34,914 nucleotides of DNA from Gemmataceae bacterium (GTDB taxonomy: Bacteria > Planctomycetota > Planctomycetia > Gemmatales > Gemmataceae). The DNA is taken from NCBI GenBank assembly GCA_019747685.1, contig JAIEQN010000776.1, positions 1 through 34,914 of the forward strand, given 5' to 3'. Position 1 is the first letter of the stretch; each line of letters starts with the position of its first letter. Positions 25,001 through 34,000 of the stretch are shown one piece after another. The position numbers and the translations under genes were made by a program. A model generated the notes under the pieces. That model had not been told where the DNA came from. It saw only the letters and a program-made list of their open reading frames with translations, and searched no databases.

Positions 25001-28000
25001 GAGGGCGGCAACCCGGACCCGTTCACCGTCTGGGAGCTGTCGGCCGAGGCCGAGGTGGATGGCGGGCTGATCAAGTTCGGGTCGAAGCGACTCTCCCTCC
25101 AGGGGGAGGGGACCTACGGCGGGGTCACGGAGGTCCGGGAGGGGACCCTGCGGTCCCAGAACGACACCGCCCTGGGGCGGAAGTTCAGCGGCACCGCCCG
25201 CACCCAGGGGACGTACACCCAGACGGCCACCGTCGTTTCCCCGGCCGCCGTGCTCGAGCTGGCCGGGAGCATCGACCGGCTCAACGGCGGGGTCGCCGCC
25301 GGCACCCAGGTGTTCTACGAGCAGCTCGTCCTGGACCGGCCCGGGCAGCAGGTGGCCGTCGCCGGCTCGACCGTCCCCGGGTTCACCGGGACGTTCACCC
25401 TGAGCTACCGCGGGCAGGTCACCCCGCCGCTGTCGATCACCGCCACCGCGGCCGACGTGGCCGCCGCCCTGAACGCCCTGTCCACCGTCCGGGCCGACTT
25501 CGCCTCCGACGGCGGGGCGACCGTCACCCGGACCGGGAACGTCTACACCGTGGTGTTCGGGAACACCCGGTCGGTCAGCGCCCCGCTGCTGGTGGCGACG
25601 GCCTCCGGCGGGGCCGAGGTGGCGGTCAGCGGCGGCCCGGCCGGGCTGGTCGTGTCGTCCGAGGACCACACCTGGCGGGGGGCCGTCACCCTCCGGGACG
25701 GCGCCCGGGTGGACGTCCGGACCCGGGCCCGGGTGTCGCTGCACGGGCCGATCGACGACGCCGTCAACCCGTCCCCGGCCGGGTCCGACCTGGCCAAGCG
25801 GGGGGCCGGCGAGCTGCTCCTGGCCGGGCCGAACACCTTCCGCGGGACGACCGCGATCGACGAGGGGGTGGTCACCGCCGCCAACTCGACCGCGTTCGGG
25901 GCGACGGCCGGCGGGACGGTGGTGGCCGACGGGGCCCAACTCCAGCTCCAGGGGAACCTGACCGTCGCCGGGGAGGCCCTGACCCTCCGCGGGACCGGGC
26001 CGGCGGCGGTGTCGGCGTTCGAGGACACCGTCCGGTGGGTGAACACCGGCCCCGGGCCGACCAACAACGGGCTGTCCGGGAACACCCTGCCGACCAGCGG
26101 GCGGGTGACCAGCGCGGTCGCCGACCCGTCCGACCCGAGCACCGTGTACGTGGCCACCGCCGGCGGCGGGGCCTGGAAGACGACCGACGGCGGGGTCACC
26201 TGGAACCCGCTGTTCGACCTCGACCCGGACGGGAACGGGCTGATCTACGGCGGGTCGTTCGCCGTCGCCCAGTCCGACCCCCGGGTGGTGTACTTCGCCA
26301 CCGGGGACACCAACGGGTACCCGACCGGGTCCGGGGTCCAGGGGCCGGCGGTCAACTACGCCGGCACCGGGGTGTACAAGTCGACCGACGCCGGCCGGAC
26401 CTGGACGGTCCTGACCACCACCGGCGGGGCCAACCCGCTCCGCGGGCAGGCGGTCAGCAAGATCATCGTCGACCCGGAGGTGGCCGACCGCATCTACGTG
26501 GCCAGCGGGACGAGCAATGTCCTGAACGCCGACCCGGCGGCCGTCCCCGGCGTCTGGCGGTACGACGGGGCCGACTGGTTCAACCTGACCGGGGGGCCGT
26601 CCCCGAACCGGCTGAGCGTCCCCGGGACGGGCGACTTCGCGGCCCCGCCGGCCGGGGTCGGGGCCCCGGAGAACGCCGGCCCGGACGACGACTACCGGAT
26701 CATGTTCCCGCAGACGAACGCCACCTGGAGCGACATCCAGCTGATCAAGCGGGGGTTCAGCCCGTTCACCGGGGCGAGCGAGTGGGTCCTGTACGCCGCC
26801 CTCGGGGAGTCGTTCCAGAAGTACTACCAGGGGCCGACCAGCCAGGGCATCTTCAACGCCGTCTACCGGACCGAGGACCCGGACTCGACCGGGGCCAACC
26901 CGACCTGGTGGCTGGGCACCGGGACGGTCTTCGTCCGGTCCCACACCACCGGCCCGGACATCCCCCAGCCGCTCCCCCCGCTCCCCCCGCCGACCCCGCC
27001 GGACCAGCGGGCCAACCCGTTCCCGGTCGGCCCGATCACCCCGCCGATCCCGTACATCCCGCCCGGCCGCAACGGCTGGATCAAGCTGGCCGGGACCCAG
27101 GACAACTACCTCCAGCCGACCGCCCGGTGGCCGCTCACCAAGAACCCGAACGAGGGGATCACCAACGACTTCATCTACGGGGTCATCAACCCCCACATCA
27201 CCGTGTACGCCTCTGTGGTGTGGCCGGACTACCAGGACCTGCGGGGCGAGCTGCGGGACATCCAGAAGACCGGGTGGGACGGCGGGATCGCCACCACCTG
27301 GCAGGCGACCGGGGCGGTCCCGGTCCGGCCGTTCGGCACCGCCACCTTCGACCCGCAGATCCCGGCCCCGCCGAACTCCCCGTACTACCGGAACATCGTC
27401 AAGGGGACCGGCCGGTACAACAACGCCCTGCTGGTCCAGTCGTCCACCCCGCTGATGGCCGCGGACAACGAGCCGGACGTGGTCTACCTGGCCGGCCGGG
27501 ACGACATCTTCGTCAGCACCAACGGCGGGCAGGCCTGGTCGGTCCTCCCGCCCGACCCGACCGGCAACAAGCCGGGCAACCAGTACCAGAGCCTGACCCG
27601 GGACTTCGCCGGCCGGCTGGTGATCGGGACCGACGGCGGGGTGTGGCGGTACGACCCGACCGTCGCCCCCGCCGACCGCCGGTACGTCAACCTGAACGGC
27701 GACCTGGCGGTCACCCAGCTGAACTCGGCCGACCCGCACCCGACCGACCTGAACCAGGCCCTGGCCGGGGCGACGGATAGCGGCACCCAGCGGTTCGACG
27801 GCGGGCTGGCCTGGGCCCGGCTGGACGACACCGCCGGGAGCAACACCGGGGTCGTCCGGTACGACCCGCGGAACCCGCTGGTGGCCTACGCCGCCCGGGA
27901 CGGCCAGCTCCGCAAGACGACCGACGGGGGGGCCACCTGGTTCACCCTCCGGAACGTCTCGACCGTCCCCCCGGACCTGAAGTTCGCCGACCTGTTCGAC

Positions 28001-31000
28001 CCGTTCAACCGGTCCTACGGGACGGCCCGGGTGTCCCCGGTCGGCCCCGGCGGGAACACCGGCCGGGTCGACCAGTACCAGCGGAACGAGGGGTCGAACT
28101 TCTTCCCCCTGGTGGTCGACCCGATCAACACCAGCCGGGTGCTGATCGGCAACCCGAACCCGGTGGTCGTCGGCGACCCGCTCGGCGGGGCCCCGGACGA
28201 CATCATCGCCAACAACCTGCTCGAGTCGTCCAACGGCGGGCTGACGTTCACCAACCTGAACGCCGGCATCACCGTCACCGCCATCGGGACGGCCACCTTC
28301 CAGGGCCGGTTCGCCCTCGACCCGGAGCCGAACGCGCTCGGGGCCTCCCCGCCCGGGTTCCCGAACGTCACCGACAAGGGGTCGAACACCTACGACCCGG
28401 ACACCATCTACGTCGCCGGGTACTTCCAGCAGGGGCTGACCCAGGCCAACCGCCGGGAGGAGCTGCGGGTCACCAAGGACCACGGCACCTCGTGGATCGT
28501 CCGGACCCCGCCGGGGGCCACCCCGACCGACCCGGCCCCGATCACCGACATCACCGTCGACCCGGCCAACCGGGACACGGTGTACGTCACCCGGAGCCGG
28601 CGGGTCGGGCAGCCCGGCGGCCGGGTCTACCGGTCGACCGACGCCGGCCGGAACTGGACCGACATCACCGGGAACGACGCGGACATGCAGGCCCCGGCCT
28701 ACGCCACCGCCGTCGACCCCCGGGACGGGACCCTGTACCTGGGCAACGAGCACGGCGTCTGGTCGCTGCGGAACGCGGCCGACACGACCTCGTACATCTG
28801 GGTCAAGTTCGGGGCCGGGATGCCCCGGGTGGCGGTCAAGGACCTGGTCCTGAACCAGACCCTGAACACCCTCACGGCCGCGACCAACGGCCGGGGCATG
28901 TTCCAGCTCCTGCTGACCGACTACCAGCCCAGCTCGGGCGCCCTGCGGGCCCTCAGCGGGGCGTCGGTGTGGACCGGGAACGTCACCCTGACCGGGGACA
29001 CCACGATCGGGGCGGCCGGCACCCAGCAGCTCCAGAACGGGATCGCCTCGGCCTCGGTCAACCTGATCGGCCGGGTGGCCGACGACACCCCCGGGGCCAA
29101 CCACGAGCTGCGGAAGATCGGGCTGGGCACCCTGATCCTGTCCGGGGCGAACACCTACGGCGGGCAGACCCTGGTGCAGGAGGGCGTCCTCCAGGTGAAC
29201 AACCCGCGGGCCCTCGGGGCGTTCGAGCCGGCCGCCACCGCCAACACGGTGGTGTCCGACGGGGCCGCCCTGGAGCTGCGGAGCGACCTGGAGGCCGAGC
29301 CGGTCACCGTCAACGGCCGCGGGTTCCCGTTCAACCAGCGGTTCACCGGGGCCCTGCGGAACGTCAGCAGCAACAACACCTACACCGGGACCCTGACCCT
29401 GGCGACGGACAGCACCATCGGGGTCGACTCCGGGACCAGCCTGACCATCGGCCGCAAGGCCGACCTGGTCGGGATCGGGACGATCACCGACGGGGCGGAG
29501 AACTTCGCCCTGGACAAGGAGGGGCCCGGGACCCTGATTCTGGCCGAGGCCAACACCTACGACGGCCTCACCCGGGTGGCCGCCGGGGCCCTCCAGGTGC
29601 AGGACGCCCTGGCCCTCGGCAGCACCGGGCTGGCCGGCGGCCCGGCCGACACCCGGGTGCTCGACGGGGCCCAGCTCCAGATCGCCCGGAACGCCTTCAC
29701 CGGCGACCCGACGGTGGTGGTCGACGAGCACCTGTTCCTGTCCGGCAGCGGGATCGACAAGACCGGGGCCCTGCTCAACGTCCACCCGGACGCCGACCCG
29801 GCCGGGGCGACGAACGTCTGGCGGGGGCCGGTCACCTTCAACCTCGACCCGAGCACCGCCCCGCCGACCGTCCCGTCCTCCCAGGTGTCGATCGGGGTGT
29901 CCGACCCGGCCGACACCCTGGTCATCGACGGGCCGATCGACCAGGTGAACAGCCAGGCGTCGTTCGGGCTGATCAAGGTCGGCCCCGGGCGGCTGACCCT
30001 GGCCCAGGCCAACGTCTACACCGGGGTGACCAACGTCGAGGCCGGGACCCTGACCGTCCGCGGCCCGGACGCCCTCGGGCCGGCGGTCTCGTCCGAGGTC
30101 CAGACGGTGGCGGTGGTCGGGAGCGTCGACCCGGCGACCGGGCTGCCGTACCAGTTCACCCTGTCGTTCAACGGGGACGCCACCGGGCTGCTCGACGCCT
30201 CGACCATCACCGCCGCGGTGGTCCGGAGCAAGCTCGGGGCCCTGCCATCGGTCGGCGGGACGGGCAACCTCATCGTGGCCGAGAGCCCGACCTCGAACGG
30301 GAAGACGTTCACCGTCACCTTCCGGAACGCCCTGGGCAACCAGGACCTGCCGACGATCGTGGCCGGGAGCATCTCCCCGGGGCTGTCGGTCAACGTGACC
30401 GAGGCCCAGCGGGGCGGGCTCGGGACCGTGGTGTCGGCCGGGGCCACCCTGGAGATCGAGGGCGACACCGGCGGCGGGTTCACCGTCAGCGAGGTGCTGG
30501 CCCTGAACGGGGACGGGGTGGGGGCCGGCGGGGCGCTGCGGAACGCCTCCGGGGCCAACACCTACGCCGGGCCGATCACCCTGGAGACGGACGCCAGCAT
30601 CGGGGCGGCCGCCGACAGCACCCTGTCGGTCACCGGGACGATCCGGGACCCGAACCCGGCCCCGGTCCCGGCCGCCCGGCTGCGGAAGGCCGGGGAGGGC
30701 GTGGTCGAGCTGCGGACGGCCAACCCGTACGCCGGGCTGACGGTGGTGGACGAGGGCGTGCTGCGGGTGTTCAACCCGAGCAGCCTGGGCAACAGCGGGC
30801 CGGAGGTCCAGCTCGTCCAGGTGACCGGGTCGGCCGGGACGTTCACCCTGATCTTCGACGGCCAGCCCACCACCCCGCTGTTGGTCACCGCGACCGCGGC
30901 GGACGTGGCGGCGGCCCTGAACGCCCTGCCGAACATCGGCGGGGTCGGCGGGTCGGTGGCCGTCACCCGGACCGGGTCCGCCGGCAACTTCTTCTACGAG

Positions 31001-34000
31001 GTCACCTTCGGCGGGACCCTGGCCGGGGCCGACCAGCCGCAACTGACGGCCACCGCCACCGGGGCGGCCAACGCCTTCATCAGCACCACCCGGGAGGGCC
31101 CGGGGGCGACCGTGGTGAACACCGGGGCCACCCTCCAGGTGGCCGGCGGGATCACCATGAACCGGGAGGCCGTGACCATCAACGGCCCCGGGTTCAACGG
31201 CCAGGGGGCCCTGAACAGCTTCCTCGGCAACCTCAACGTCTGGGCCGTCCCGCTCACCCTGGGCAGCGACGCCTCGATCGGGACCACCACCGTCGTCCAG
31301 GTGTTCTCGTTCACCGCCCCGATTACCGACAACGGGCTCGGGTTCGGGCTGGACATCGTCGGCCCGGGGACCGTCTCCTACGACGGCACCGCCGACAACA
31401 CCTACTCCGGGACCACCACCGTCCGGGCCGGCACCCTGCGGCTAAACCAGGCCGCCGGGATCGCCGTCAACGGCGACCTGGTGGTCGGCGACGGGGCCGC
31501 CCCGGCGGTCGTCCGGGCCACCCGGGACGACCAGATCGCCGACACCTCCGACGTGGCGGTCAACGCCACCGGGACCTACGACCTGAACGGCCGGGCCGAC
31601 ACCATCGCCGACCTGTCCGTCACCGGCGGGTCGGTGCTGACCGGGGCCGGCGGCAGCCTGACCGCCGCCGACGTGACGATGGCGGGCGGGACCATCACCG
31701 CCGGGGCCAACGCCACCCTGACCGTCCGGGACGTGGACATGACCGGCGGGACGATCGCCGCCGGGGCGAACGCCGTCGTCACCACCCGGGACATCCGGAC
31801 CGCCGGCGGGGCGATCACCCTGGCCGCCGGGTCCGAGCTGAACCTGACCGGGGACATCACCGGGACCTCGACGGCGGCCGGGTCGGCGTCGATCACCGGC
31901 CCGGGCACCCTCGACCTGAACGGGGCGGTCCGGACGGTGATCGTGACCGACGGCCCGCAGCCGGAGGACCTGCGGATCACCGCCGTCCCGACGGCGGCCG
32001 CCGGCGAGGGGCTGGTCAAGGACGGGGCCGGCCGGCTGGTCCTGGCCCCGACCGCCCCGACCGCGGTGCCGGTCCGGGTGGTGGACGGCGACCTCCAGGC
32101 CGACGGGGATGTCGGCCCGAAGACCCTGGACGGCCCGAACGCCAGCCTGAGCGGGGTCGGGTCGGTCGACTCGGTCGGCGGGGCGTCCGGCCCGGCCGTC
32201 GGGACGGTCAGCCCGGGGAACAACTGGCGGCTCAACCCGGCCGGCGTCCTGCGGGTCACCGGGGACGTGGTCTGGGGGGCGGCGACGACGTACTTCGTGG
32301 ACCTGGACGCCTCGTCCCACCCGACCCCGCCGGCCGGGGCGGACTACGACCAGCTCCGGGCGACGGGCACCGTCACCCTCGGCGGGGCGACCCTGTCCGG
32401 GTCGTTCGGCCCCGGGGTGCTGCTGGGCGACCGGTTCACCATCATCACCGCCGGGTCGGTGGTCGGCCGGTTCGCCGAGCCGTTCGGCCCGAACGTGGTG
32501 TTCATCGGGGGCCAGAAGTTCCGGGTGGTGTACACCGCCACCACGGTCGAGCTGGAGAAGGTCAAGGCGGACGTGGCGGTCACGGTGGCGGCGTCCCGGA
32601 ACCCGTCCACCCTGCGGGAGCCGGTGACGTTCACCGCCACCGTGACCCCGGAGCCGGGGGCCGGGCCGGTCCCGACCGACGACACGGTGACGTTCACCGT
32701 GGACGGGGTGAGCTACGGGCCGTTCATGCTGGACGCGAGCGGCCGGGCGACCTTCACCACCACCGCCGTCCCGGGCGGGTTCCTGGCCGGCGGGACCCAC
32801 ACCGTCTCGGCCGCGTTCAGCGGGGACGCCCTGAACTTCAACGCCGGGACCTCCCCGGTCCTGACCCAGGTGGTCGAGGTGCCGGCGATCGCCCCGCTGG
32901 TCGGGTCGCCGGCCCTGATCTCGCCGAACAACAGCCCGGGCGTCCAGGACGCCTTCACCGCCGCCACCACCGTCACCCAGGAGCGGGCCCTGACCGACTG
33001 GACGGTGGTGGTCAAGAACTCGGCCGGCGATGTCGTCCGGACGTTCAGCGAGCGGGTCCCCCGCAAGCCGTCGCCGGGGGCGGACAACTCGTTCGCCATC
33101 GCCGTCACCTGGGACGGCCGGGACCAGACCGGGGCGTTCGTCCCGGACGGGGACTACACCCTGACCGCGTCGTTCCAGGACGAGTTCGGGAACACGGCGG
33201 CGGCCGCCCCGATCACCGTCCGGGTGGACAGCACCTCCCCGGACTCGACCCCGGTGACCAGCCCGGTCCCGGTGATCGCCCCGCTGCCGGTCGGGCTGCC
33301 GGCCGGGACGGCCAGCATGGTCCCGACCACCACCCGGCTGACCGGGACGGTCGGGGACGAGAACCTGGACCACTGGACGGTCCGGGTGCTGGACGCCGGC
33401 GGGGCCGAGGTCCGGCGGTTCGAGGGGGCGGCCGGGGCGACGGCCGTGGACATCACCTGGGACGGGCGGGACTCGGCCGGCAACGTCGTCCCGGACGGGG
33501 TCTACTCGCTGGTCATCGAGGTGCTCGACCGGGCCGGGAACGTCACCCGCCCGGCGGCCGCCACGGTGGTCGTGCTCGACCGCCCGCCGTCGATCGGGGT
33601 CAGCTCGAACGGCCCGACCACCTACGGCCAGAGCATCACCCTGACGGCGGCCGTCACCCCGCTCGTCCCGGGGCTGGCCGGGCTGCTGGAGGGGGACGAG
33701 GTCCGGTTCTTCCAGGGCACCACCCTGCTGGGGACCGGGACGCTCGTCCTGGTGGGCGGCGAGTACCGGGCGTCGGTCACCGTGCCGACGTTCAACGCCG
33801 GGACGTACTCGGACATCACCGCCGCGTACCCCGGGTCGGAGTTCTTCCTGCCCGGCACGTCGGCCCCGTTCACCCACGTGGTCGTCCCGGCCGTGCTGAG
33901 CGTCCAGGCCGACGACGCGACCAAGGTGTACGGCCAGCCGGTCCCGCCGCTGACCTTCCGGGTGAGCGGGCTGGTCAACGGGGACACCGAGGCCGAGGTC

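Noticed and set aside
24701-31042. A 2113-codon open frame on the minus strand, opposite the giant gene
   Set aside because: Its product is a low-complexity Gly/Arg/Val/Asp/Pro mixture with no domain, and it exists because G/C-ending codons of the plus-strand gene leave few stops on the other strand. The plus-strand frame shows clear domains throughout.
23000-31500. Possible CRISPR array or tandem DNA repeats in the giant gene
   Set aside because: The repetition is at protein level, with diverged DNA and irregular spacing inside an open coding frame; no short identical direct repeats with unique spacers were seen.
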